The notes under the pieces are model-generated. The model saw only the letters and a list, made by a program, of their open reading frames with translations. It was not told where the DNA came from and ran no database searches. Shown piece after piece: positions 7,311 through 14,727 of a stretch of DNA of 64,000 nt. Every line of letters begins with the position of its first letter. The first letter of the stretch is position 1. The position numbers were made by a program, and so were the translations under genes. This stretch comes from Ravibacter sp964562455 (GTDB lineage Bacteria > Bacteroidota > Bacteroidia > Cytophagales > Spirosomataceae): NCBI GenBank assembly GCA_964562455.1, contig CAZLTN010000007.1, forward strand, positions 1-64,000, given 5' to 3'.

Positions 7311-9095
7311 TTACCAGCCGATAGCGTAGCCGTTTCTCCGGGGGTCTGCACCTCCCATGATCCATCCGGATCCGTAATCAATAACGATGCCCTGAGCGCC
7401 GCCTACGGTCATGGTCCAGTCGCCGAGACTTGTGTCCAGGCGATAGCCCATTTCCCTGAGGGCCTGGAGCGTTTCTTTCGGGATACGGGTTTCGATAAAC
7501 AGCTCTTTGGCAGGAACACTGCCCATTTCATCTTTCCACCGGAACCGGGGTGCGCTGATAGCATCCTGGATGTTCATCCCGAAATCGATAACGTTCATGG
7601 CTACCTGCGGGACCGATTGCAATATGCCGAAGCTACCCGGCGAGCCTACTACAAGATGAGGCTTGCCGTCTTTATGAAACTGCATCATTCCTCCTATGCA
7701 CCATGAGACGCCTTTCCCGGGCTGGAAGCCGTTTGCAGCTTTGGGGTTGACCGTCATCCAATCGAGCGCGTTGTTAAAGGCTACGCCTGTTTTCCCGGCT
7801 ACGTAGCCCGATCCGAATCCGCCTCCCAGCGTCTGGGTGATCACGACAACGTTGCCCCACTGATCGACAGCAGATAAGCTTGTAGTGGCATAGCGATACC
7901 TGTCTTCAGTATCGGGTAGCAGTTCAGAAGGAAATACCGCAGACTGTTTTTTCCGGCTGGCCAGCCTTTCTCTGACTTTCTCAGCCACTTTTTCCCGCTG
8001 TTTGCCTATATATTCTTCCGACAAAAGATGCTTTACCGGGACGTCCACAAAATCCGGGTCGCCGATATACTTATCGCTGTCGATACGGCTCAGGTTGATC
8101 GCTTCGAAAAGGTGGGCGAGGTATTCGATACTGTTATGGCCCATTTTCTTCACATCGAACCCTTCCATGATTTTAAGAGTCTGTAGTTGCTGCAGGCCCA
8201 TTCCGGGCGGTGGATTGTTGTAGACGGTGTATCCATGGTACTGCATGGAAAGCGGCTCCGTCCATTGCACTTTGCCCGGCACCGATGCAAGGTCTTCCAG
8301 GGTTATAAAACCACCGTCTTTCTTAAATGCATCTGCGATTTCGCGGGCAATTTCACCTTTATAAAAGACATCAGCCCCTTCGGCAGCTACGCGCCGCATG
8401 GTCTTTGCAAGAGGCTTATTGGTAAAAATATCGCCTATCTTGTAGGGAGATCTGTCTTTCTTCAGAAAAATGGCTGCGGCTTCCGGATGCGGAGCTACTC
8501 TTTGTACGATACCCGACCACATGGCCTGGTCGTATTCCGTTACAGGCACACCCTCTTCGAGGTACTGAATGGCACTTTCGAACACCTTGCTGAGAGGCAT
8601 CGTCCCGTAGTCGCGAAGCGCCCGGTCCCAACCCGCCAGGTTGCCCGGTACCGCCACCGTTCTGGGTCCTATTCCTTCCATTCTTCCGCCATGCCCGGCA
8701 CCGTCGTCGAATTTGATAATATCTTTTACTTTCGCAGGATCGAAATTACGGGGCGCCCAGCCTCCGAAAACAAGGGAGCGTGTCCGTTTTTCTTTGGCCG
8801 AATAGAAAAGCATGTAGCCTACCCCGCCGGTACCCGACATAAAAGGCTCGACTGCGTTAAGCGAGGCGGCTGCAGCTACTATGGCGTCGATCGCATTTCC
8901 TCCTTCTGCAAGGATTTTCTGACCAGCCAGAGAGGCCAGCGGATGGGCAGTCGCTACCATACCCTTTTTCCCTACGGCGGCAGGACGGAGGTTTTCTTTC
9001 GCTGCCTGTGAAAATGCGTTGCCGGCAAGGCAACAGGTTAATATGACCGCCGGTACGATGCGGTGTATCGCACGATTGATTATACAAAGGATCAT
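7311..9095 (-). CDS. ggt: Gamma-glutamyltranspeptidase
   Basis: The chosen start (9095, 594 residues) gives a good signal peptide (VILTCCLAGNAFSQ); a longer frame to 9185 would read through the repeat. The protein is a full-length Ntn-hydrolase of the gamma-glutamyltranspeptidase family. It has the N-terminal block EGGNAIDAIVAAAASLNAVEP, then the self-cleavage site T404-T-S-L-S-A-V-D that makes the small subunit, then GSGYVAGKTGVAFNNALDWM and GSPGSFGI of the oxyanion region. The usual TTHxS reads TTSLS here, a small variation. It cleaves gamma-glutamyl bonds (for example glutathione) in the periplasm and would free amino acids or amines. The neighbours RidA and the SelA-like enzyme also handle amino compounds. 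GGT-like acylases cannot be excluded. Confidence 0.9.
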   Translation of the reverse strand: MILCIINRAIHRIVPAVILTCCLAGNAFSQAAKENLRPAAVGKKGMVATAHPLASLAGQKILAEGGNAIDAIVAAAASLNAVEPFMSGTGGVGYMLFYSAKEKRTRSLVFGGWAPRNFDPAKVKDIIKFDDGAGHGGRMEGIGPRTVAVPGNLAGWDRALRDYGTMPLSKVFESAIQYLEEGVPVTEYDQAMWSGIVQRVAPHPEAAAIFLKKDRSPYKIGDIFTNKPLAKTMRRVAAEGADVFYKGEIAREIADAFKKDGGFITLEDLASVPGKVQWTEPLSMQYHGYTVYNNPPPGMGLQQLQTLKIMEGFDVKKMGHNSIEYLAHLFEAINLSRIDSDKYIGDPDFVDVPVKHLLSEEYIGKQREKVAEKVRERLASRKKQSAVFPSELLPDTEDRYRYATTSLSAVDQWGNVVVITQTLGGGFGSGYVAGKTGVAFNNALDWMTVNPKAANGFQPGKGVSWCIGGMMQFHKDGKPHLVVGSPGSFGILQSVPQVAMNVIDFGMNIQDAISAPRFRWKDEMGSVPAKELFIETRIPKETLQALREMGYRLDTSLGDWTMTVGGAQGIVIDYGSGWIMGGADPRRNGYAIGW

Positions 9096-9115
9096 TTTCA
9101 AATCAATTAACGTAC

Positions 9116-9198
9116 AGACGCAAGGCCTTGCGTCTTTCTTTAAACGTACTGTACCTTTAAAGGCAGTTAATGTGCGGAGACGCAAGGCCTTGCGTCTC
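9116..9198. repeat. Two copies of a perfect palindrome centred on GCAAGGCCTTGC
   Basis: AGACGCAAGGCCTTGCGTCT (9116-9135, 20 bases) and the same sequence extended by G and C at the ends (9177-9198, 22 bases) lie 41 bases apart in the ridA-ggt gap. Both are perfect inverted repeats. The second ends only 4 bases from the ridA stop codon. They belong with the related palindromes at 7259 and 40516. They may form mRNA hairpins between ridA and ggt, but they look like a dispersed repeat family rather than ordinary terminators, since no U-tract follows. Confidence 0.8.
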
Positions 9199-9202
9199 TA
9201 CC

Positions 9203-9742
9203 CTACCGCAATTCCACTATCATTTCTATTTCTACAGGGATATTCATCGGCAGCGAGCCGACTCCTACGGCAGACCTCGCGTGTTTCCCATTGTCGCCGA
9301 ATACGTCGACCATCAGGTCAGAAAACCCGTTGATGACCTGCGGATGCTGATCGAAAGTGGGGACAGCATTTACCATTCCCAGCACTTTTACAAACCGCTT
9401 TACTTTATTAAGGTCGCCTATTTCAGATTTCAGCGCTCCCAGCAGGGAAATACCCGTCAGCCTCGCCGCTTCCTTGGCCTGGTTAAGATCGAGATCGGCC
9501 CCCACTTTGCCCTTCATGTATTCTCCGTTCTCCTGTACGGGACCGTGCCCTGACACGAAGACGAGCTTGCCCACCGTAACGGCCGTAACAAAATTGGCGA
9601 TCGGCTTGCCCGGAGGCTTCAACGTAATACCCAGCTCCCTGAGCCGTTTTTCGGGATCAGTATTTTTTTGGGCGGCAACAGGAGACGCCGACATCTGAAG
9701 GAAGAGAAAAACAGCTGAGCAATAGCAAAGAAATGATTTCAT
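9203..9742 (-). CDS. Exported RidA/YjgF-family protein (likely enamine/imine deaminase)
   Basis: This 179-residue protein has a signal peptide (residues 1-25, ending SPVAAQ) in front of a complete RidA domain. The domain carries the key residues of active RidA: R156 in HARSAVGVGSLP, which aligns with Arg105 of the Escherichia coli family, and the acidic residue in VEIEMI (E171 or E173). RidA hydrolyses reactive enamines and imines released by PLP enzymes to keto acids and ammonia, normally in the cytoplasm. The exported form beside an exported SelA-like PLP enzyme suggests clean-up of such an intermediate in the periplasm. It is the gene after the BASS transporter (48 bases) and precedes ggt. 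The domain call is firm; the partner is inferred. Confidence 0.88.
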   Translation of the reverse strand: MKSFLCYCSAVFLFLQMSASPVAAQKNTDPEKRLRELGITLKPPGKPIANFVTAVTVGKLVFVSGHGPVQENGEYMKGKVGADLDLNQAKEAARLTGISLLGALKSEIGDLNKVKRFVKVLGMVNAVPTFDQHPQVINGFSDLMVDVFGDNGKHARSAVGVGSLPMNIPVEIEMIVELR

Positions 9743-9790
9743 AAGATAATAATTGATAATACGGTTCTATAACGGAAAACGAGTCGATAC

Positions 9791-10888
9791 TTATTTGTTT
9801 CCAGTATTTTCTTCTACGGCATTGTTGCTCCAGTAGGAAGCAAGCACCGATGCAGTAAAGCCCATCAGGGGGCCGCAGATAGCAGAAGCAAGCCCGACGG
9901 TAGCGATCTTGCCTAATACCTTGGCGATGCCCGATACCATGCCGGCATTCTGCATACCTGTTGCAATAGCGATCGTACGGCAATCCCTTTCATGCAACTT
10001 AAATAATTTTCCTGCAAGGTAGCCGAAGATATAGCCCAGCACATTGTGCAATAAAACAGCCATTAGCAGTAAAAAGCCGATATTCAGAATACTTTCCCTG
10101 CCGGCGGCGATGATAATCGCAACAATCAGCGCTATGCCGGACATAGAAACATAAGGCATAATATCCTGCAGCCATTTGGCTTTCCCGCTGGTAAGCTTAT
10201 TAAAAATAAGCCCGGCTGCAATGGGTAGCAGCACGATCTTGACCATTCCCCACATCATACCAAGCACGTCGATTTCTATATAACCGCCTGCGAACAGCTT
10301 CATTAATAAAGGTATAAGGACTGGAGCGATGAGGGTGGTTATAGATGTAATAGTAATAGCGAGGGCTACATTGGCCTTGGCCAGGTAGCTGAAAAGACTG
10401 GCAGTAACGGAAGTCGGGGCGCAACCCAGCAGGATAAGCCCGGCGGCGATCTCGTCTTCGAACCCGATCAGCCGGGCGAGTATGAAGCCTAAAAAGGGCA
10501 TGATCGTGTACTGGGCGATCACACCGATGACTACAGATTTGGGGGCCCTTGAAAGCTCAACGAAATCTTTAACTCCCATCGAGCTGCCGGTCCCGAACAT
10601 GATGAGCTGGATCAGCGGCGTAATCAGGACGGCGGTCTCAAATCCGTTCCACTCCAGGAAAAGCCAGGGATAGTAAAGCGCGGTGATGGTGACGCTGAGA
10701 ATAAAAACGGTGAAGGCAAGGCCCTTGAGGAATGGAATTCCTCTGAATGATATCGAAAGGGAGATCATTCCTGCCACGAAAAATGGGCCTGCATCAGAAA
10801 TCCCGCTGGTAACAGCCTTGTAGGCTGTTACCAGAAGAAACGTAATCGCCAGGTATAAAACTATGCGATAGGCGCGGGATTGGTTCAA
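9791..10888 (-). CDS. Bile acid:sodium symporter (BASS) family transporter
   Basis: The 365-residue protein is almost entirely hydrophobic, with about nine to ten membrane segments. It carries the family signatures LIMFGTGSSMGVKDF in the first half, GCAPTSVTASLFSYLAKANVALAI in the middle and IATGMQNAGMV near the C-terminus. BASS transporters use sodium to import organic anions such as bile acids, pantoate, pyruvate or other carboxylates across the inner membrane. Here it would bring the end product of the periplasmic reactions of this locus into the cell, possibly a keto or sugar acid; this is inferred from position only. It lies between the lactonase gene (51 bases upstream) and ridA. Confidence 0.85.
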   Translation of the reverse strand: MNQSRAYRIVLYLAITFLLVTAYKAVTSGISDAGPFFVAGMISLSISFRGIPFLKGLAFTVFILSVTITALYYPWLFLEWNGFETAVLITPLIQLIMFGTGSSMGVKDFVELSRAPKSVVIGVIAQYTIMPFLGFILARLIGFEDEIAAGLILLGCAPTSVTASLFSYLAKANVALAITITSITTLIAPVLIPLLMKLFAGGYIEIDVLGMMWGMVKIVLLPIAAGLIFNKLTSGKAKWLQDIMPYVSMSGIALIVAIIIAAGRESILNIGFLLLMAVLLHNVLGYIFGYLAGKLFKLHERDCRTIAIATGMQNAGMVSGIAKVLGKIATVGLASAICGPLMGFTASVLASYWSNNAVEENTGNK

Positions 10889-10939
10889 GGAAAAGGAATA
10901 GTTAAAAGGGTTTAGAAATTAATATCGTCGAAAATTTTG

Positions 10940-11911
10940 TCAGTGAGCAAATTGCTTCCATTCCCGGCCGGGAGTATCGGTCCGGAATTTTTCCACATTG
11001 CCCTTATCCTGGATGGTCACATAGATCGTTTTTCCGTCAGGTCCGCCAAATGCAAGGTTGCTGGGCATTTTTCCGTTCATGGTTACTTCCCTTACCAGAG
11101 TGCCGTCGGGAGCGACGATGGCAACCGTCCCTTTGCCATGCCGGGTGATGTACAGGTTCCCTTTCTGGTCGCAGCGCATGCCATCCATACCGAAATCGGG
11201 GAACTCGATGAGCAGTCTTTTATTGCTGACGTTACCTTCGGGAGAAAGGTCGTATGCCCACACCTTACGCTGTACGCTTTCGTTGACGTACAGGATGTCA
11301 TTACCGGGGCTTACTTCAATCCCGTTGGTAGTGCCCATATCTTTTTCGAGCAAAGTGACGGTCCCGTCTGTATCGATCCGCCAGATGTTCCCGGTCCCCT
11401 CTTTCCAGTTCGGGTCGCTGGCGTACAGCCTGTCGCGGTTGTCGATCGCAATGTCGTTAGGCTGGTTCATAGTGGCTTCATGGGCATAAACCGAGATAGC
11501 TTTGGTAGCCATATCTACCTTTAGTATATTATGCTGCGGATAGTCGGCGATCAGCATCTCTCCTTTGCTGTTAAACCTGATCCCGTTTCCTACGCTTCCC
11601 TCGGGAAGCTCTACGAAAATCCCGCCTTCTCCCGCATCGGTTACCCTTCCGATGGTGCCTGATTTTTCAAAATTGACAGCATAAAGTATCCCTTCGGAAT
11701 CTACAGCGGGGCCTTCTGCTCCTGATGTAAAACTGTTGGTGTCGGTAACGATAGTAGCTATAAACATTTCGGTTTCTGATTGATTTTCTTTTCCGGAATT
11801 GGAAGAGCAGGACAATGTGCACATGGCCGCCAGCACCACGGTTGCAAAAGCAGAGGTTCGCAGGATTTTTTCTTCAGAAAACAGGGATGTGTTCATTATC
11901 AATAAGTTCAT
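10940..11911 (-). CDS. SMP-30/gluconolactonase-family lipoprotein
   Basis: The product is a 323-residue six-bladed propeller of the SMP-30/gluconolactonase/LRE family behind a lipoprotein signal (cysteine in LSCSSNSG, about residue 35). The three metal-ligand motifs of the family can be seen: the glutamate of SGAEGPAVDSEG, the asparagine of TNGIEVSPGND and the aspartate of FGMDGMRCDQKGN. Such enzymes open sugar lactones to sugar acids. The ATG overlaps the stop of the upstream gene in the form ATGA, which supports this start and translational coupling. An in-frame ATG five codons later is also possible. Together with the sorbosone-dehydrogenase-like protein it suggests aldose oxidation followed by lactone opening outside the cytoplasm. 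Confidence 0.85.
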   Translation of the reverse strand: MNLLIMNTSLFSEEKILRTSAFATVVLAAMCTLSCSSNSGKENQSETEMFIATIVTDTNSFTSGAEGPAVDSEGILYAVNFEKSGTIGRVTDAGEGGIFVELPEGSVGNGIRFNSKGEMLIADYPQHNILKVDMATKAISVYAHEATMNQPNDIAIDNRDRLYASDPNWKEGTGNIWRIDTDGTVTLLEKDMGTTNGIEVSPGNDILYVNESVQRKVWAYDLSPEGNVSNKRLLIEFPDFGMDGMRCDQKGNLYITRHGKGTVAIVAPDGTLVREVTMNGKMPSNLAFGGPDGKTIYVTIQDKGNVEKFRTDTPGREWKQFAH

Positions 11912-12654
11912 TTGAATTCCAGTGTTCCGAAAAACTGAGGTAAATGGAAATTGGGTTTAGGAAAGTCAACATGCGCCCATGTAAACCAGTGCGGGTTACT
12001 TGTTCTGCTGCCGGTTTTGTAAAAGTTGGCGCGCCATTTGGTGCCGGGTTTGGGAATGGTCACATCTGAAAATTTTCCGAGCATTGCATAAGGCACGCGG
12101 CATTCTATTGTCCATTCGGTTGGGCCGGGGATTTCGGGGTCGACCACTGACGGCAGGGAATGAGCGATTTCTATCTTGCTTATGCTCAGGCTATCCAGTT
12201 TGGTAAAGTCGGTCCAGGGTTTGGTAACGTAGAAGATAAGGGGCGTCCCTCCGGCATTGATCTCCAGGTTAAAATAATGTAAAGGCTGCTTTTCGTCAGG
12301 GGAAAAAAAGAATTCCACACAGGAGTCGCCCGATACATTACCATTATATTCCGTTACGGTGCTCTTGACGAAACGGTCGCTTACTTTAAAGATAAGGTAG
12401 AGATTCTCCCGGTCGTACGCGAGTTTCGCTTCCGTAACGGGAGTGAAGGCAGGTATTTTGCCCATAGGGTCAGCTATTTTTAGCCCCGGAATTTTTCTCC
12501 ATTGTTTCTTATCCCACCGCCCGTCTACGGGAATAGGCTTACCGACGCGATGCACCTGATAGGAAGTTTGTCCCACGACAGGATTCAGGTATGCCGAGCA
12601 GCCGAGCAACAGTGCAAGGAACAAACACCGGGTTTTCAAAAAGCATTTTGTCAT
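11908..12654 (-). CDS. Exported CBM9-like carbohydrate-binding protein
   Basis: I start at 12654 (248 residues), which puts a compact signal sequence (CLFLALLLGCSAYLNPVVGQ) at the front; the cysteine in LLGC could make it a lipoprotein. The body is one beta-sandwich of the CBM9-like/DOMON type. Visible signatures are the early tryptophans (RWDKKQW), AKLAYDRENLYLIFKVSD, then SCVEFFFSPDE and the closing IECRVPYAMLG. Such domains bind sugars and are commonly attached to or encoded beside glycosidases and oxidoreductases. Its stop overlaps the start of the SMP-30 gene, so the two are probably made together. A binding role for the sugar handled by this locus is inferred; no catalytic residues are evident. 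Confidence 0.75.
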   Translation of the reverse strand: MTKCFLKTRCLFLALLLGCSAYLNPVVGQTSYQVHRVGKPIPVDGRWDKKQWRKIPGLKIADPMGKIPAFTPVTEAKLAYDRENLYLIFKVSDRFVKSTVTEYNGNVSGDSCVEFFFSPDEKQPLHYFNLEINAGGTPLIFYVTKPWTDFTKLDSLSISKIEIAHSLPSVVDPEIPGPTEWTIECRVPYAMLGKFSDVTIPKPGTKWRANFYKTGSRTSNPHWFTWAHVDFPKPNFHLPQFFGTLEFK

Positions 12655-12839
12655 GAGGTTGCTCAATCGTCGGGCTGAATCCTGGGTTACAATGATCTCA
12701 GATTGCACGATAAATATTTTGCATATGAGCGTCAGAGCAAAATTAAATTTTATGAATGCCCCTTCCTTCTATTTTCGTTCGCATTTGTGATACTATTTTT
12801 TGCGGGAAGCGCGACGTGTCTTACGAATTTCTGCCGCAG

Positions 12840-14138
12840 CTATTCGTCAAGCCTGTAAAGCCTGCCTTCTCCGGGCAGCAGTTCAATTGTAATCGTTTTA
12901 CCGGCGTTGTCGTAGGCAGCCTTATGAGGATTGCCGTCTGTCTTCGATATTTCCATCACTTCCTTTACCGGCGCTGTCAGGTGTACTTCTAATTGGCTGG
13001 GCTTCAGAAAAGACCGGTTGGTTACCATCAGGTATTCTTTCTTGGAATATTTGTCTGTCAGCCGGGTGAGGATTACTTCGGCTTTTTTGTCTGTAAGCCT
13101 GGCGATAAAATCCGCAGGCGGCGGTTGCGTCCCGGTCCAGAGGCTGTCACCGCAATGGTAAACCTCCCGGGCATCGAGTTGGATGAGCGTCCTGCCCAAC
13201 TGTTTCATCTCGGAGTTGAGTTGCCTGAACGGTTCGTACATATCTGTCTTAACGCCTACGGAATCTATTATACTTTTGTACATCCTCAGCTCTTCGCTCG
13301 GGTTATCCCGGGTATAATAAGGGTACCACACAGCATTTTTTATGCCGTAGGCAAGGTTGGAGTACACATTCATCCTCAGCTCATCGGCGTTAGGCCGGCG
13401 CAATTCTACCACACCGTTGAAGCCCATCCCAAAAGACTGAAGACACGAAGATGTTTTCAGATCGTATTTCAGTCCAACTCTCCGAATGATTTCCAGGTTA
13501 TTGAAATAGGTTTTTTCCAGCCGATTTCCACGTTTAAAGGGGTAATTGTCAAAAGCAATGTATTCGATATTTTCCTTCCCGGCCCCTTCAATATATCTTT
13601 TCATAAAGCTATGTTCGTAATCTTCCTTTCCATCAATGGCCCAGTCAGGGAGATGATTGATGTAGGCGTCTTTCGCAGGATCAAGCCTTTTTACCTTCAG
13701 CATTAACTCCACCGCCGACCGGAGCCGTGAAGTGTCAGGCTCATCTGTAATGTAGTATCCGGCCAAAGCAGGGTGATCTTTGAAATCGTTCACCATTTCG
13801 GCTATTTTCTCGTCTCCCTGTCCGATCCTGCTATCGAAAACATACACTTTCAATCCGTGCTTTTGAGCCATATCGAGGGTTTCCAGGTTTCCCTCGCGGT
13901 CAGCGCTGAGGCCAGGAGTACCAATATTGAAGATAATGTCGACGTGAGCGTCTTTAATTGTCTTGTATTGTTCATCGTTAAACAGCCTGGCAGGAGGAGG
14001 GCCGTAAATGCTGATCAGGAATTCTTCTTCTTTTTTCTTTTCTTCCGCACAGCCTGCCAGTAAAAGAGGCAGAGCTGATAGAATTAAAGAGAACAACCGG
14101 AGCTTTTTGAAAGGCTGTGGTAAGTTACGCATTTTCAT
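12840..14138 (-). CDS. Glycoside-hydrolase-like (TIM-barrel) lipoprotein
   Basis: Starting at 14138 the product has 432 residues and a textbook lipoprotein signal (ILSALPLLLAGC). The rest looks like a TIM-barrel glycoside hydrolase: a run of strands with IIFNIGTPG, HGLKVYVFD, LAGYYITDEPD (the DEP block is typical of an acid/base glutamate at the end of strand 4) and IEYIAFDNYPF. A small C-terminal beta domain (about 345-432) ends the protein. I cannot assign a GH family. A longer frame to 14264 reads back through a decayed sigma-factor gene and is unlikely to be real. As the first gene of the minus-strand set, it would release the sugar or glycoside that the downstream propellers and transporter process. 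Confidence 0.7.
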   Translation of the reverse strand: MKMRNLPQPFKKLRLFSLILSALPLLLAGCAEEKKKEEEFLISIYGPPPARLFNDEQYKTIKDAHVDIIFNIGTPGLSADREGNLETLDMAQKHGLKVYVFDSRIGQGDEKIAEMVNDFKDHPALAGYYITDEPDTSRLRSAVELMLKVKRLDPAKDAYINHLPDWAIDGKEDYEHSFMKRYIEGAGKENIEYIAFDNYPFKRGNRLEKTYFNNLEIIRRVGLKYDLKTSSCLQSFGMGFNGVVELRRPNADELRMNVYSNLAYGIKNAVWYPYYTRDNPSEELRMYKSIIDSVGVKTDMYEPFRQLNSEMKQLGRTLIQLDAREVYHCGDSLWTGTQPPPADFIARLTDKKAEVILTRLTDKYSKKEYLMVTNRSFLKPSQLEVHLTAPVKEVMEISKTDGNPHKAAYDNAGKTITIELLPGEGRLYRLDE

Positions 14139-14175
14139 GAATTCGGATAATTGAGAAAATATTACTGGTTGTAGA

Positions 14176-14289
14176 TTAGCCGAACAATTGCTCCCAATAG
14201 CGGTTATAGATGGTTTCAAAAGATTTCTCATCGTCTGCCGAGAGCAGATCGAACAACTCTTCATCTGTACATGACTGGTAGTTGCGCAT
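14176..14289 (-). pseudogene. Truncated ECF sigma-factor gene (N-terminal 37 codons only)
   Basis: Reading the minus strand from the ATG at 14289 gives a 37-residue peptide (TDEELFDLLSADDEKSFETI, then YNRYWEQLFG) followed by a stop at 14176. This is the start of region 2 of an ECF-type RNA polymerase sigma factor; compare AQGDEHAFQALYERYWHKLY in the intact sigma gene at 60632. All of the remaining sigma domain is missing, and the following bases lead directly into the glycosidase-like gene. The rest was probably deleted. It sits between tRNA-Ala and the catabolic gene set, so it may be what is left of the regulator of that set. Confidence 0.75.
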
Positions 14290-14403
14290 TAGGTCCGGGG
14301 ACGAGGTGGAGTCGAGAACGAAGTTATAGTAAATATTACAAATGTTGCAACCTACACAGAACTGCCGGCAGCGGGCGTACGCAGGAGCGGATCGACAGAG
14401 AAA

Positions 14404-14439
14404 TAAAAAAACCGCATTCCTGTAGCAGAAATGCGGTTT
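14404..14439 (-). terminator. Intrinsic terminator of tRNA-Ala
   Basis: On the minus strand AAACCGCATT pairs with AATGCGGTTT across an 11-base loop and is followed by a run of T. It begins at the end of the tRNA and would end its transcript. Confidence 0.85.
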
Positions 14440-14515
14440 GGTGGAGAATATCGGATTCGAACCGATGGCCTCTACAATGCCATTGTAGCGCTCTAGCCAA
14501 CTGAGCTAATCCCCC
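14439..14515 (-). tRNA. tRNA-Ala (anticodon GGC)
   Basis: The 77-base minus-strand sequence folds into a full cloverleaf: acceptor GGGGGAT/ATTCTCC, D stem GCTC/GAGC, anticodon stem CTACA/TGTAG with loop ATGGCAT (anticodon GGC), and T stem ATCGG/CCGAT with TTCGAAT. The G3-U70 pair, the alanine identity element, is present, and the 3' CCA is encoded. Confidence 0.97.
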
Positions 14516-14524
14516 ATTGGGGTG

Positions 14525-14556
14525 CAAATATGCTATTTTGCCTGTGGATATCAAAA
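14525..14556 (-). promoter_or_regulatory. Candidate promoter of tRNA-Ala
   Basis: On the minus strand a TTTTG (-33) is followed about 19 bases later by CATATTTG, one base off the Bacteroidota -7 consensus TAnnTTTG. The predicted start of transcription lies only a few bases before the tRNA 5' end. Confidence 0.45.
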
Positions 14557-14727
14557 CTTCGCGGATTTTTTTTGCCATACCTTATTATTGCTATATAGTT
14601 GCTTAACGAAGCTGGTTACAGGTTTCTGTCGTATGGATGGGTATATTGCGGCGGCCAGGCTGCTTTATTAAACGCAGAGGAAGGTAATGCAGTCAGTTGT
14701 AACCCATACCTGAACTTTTTAGAGGAA

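Noticed and set aside
9096..9185. N-terminal extension of gamma-glutamyltranspeptidase to 9185
   Set aside because: It reads through the GGCCTTGCG repeats; the start at 9095 gives a proper signal peptide.
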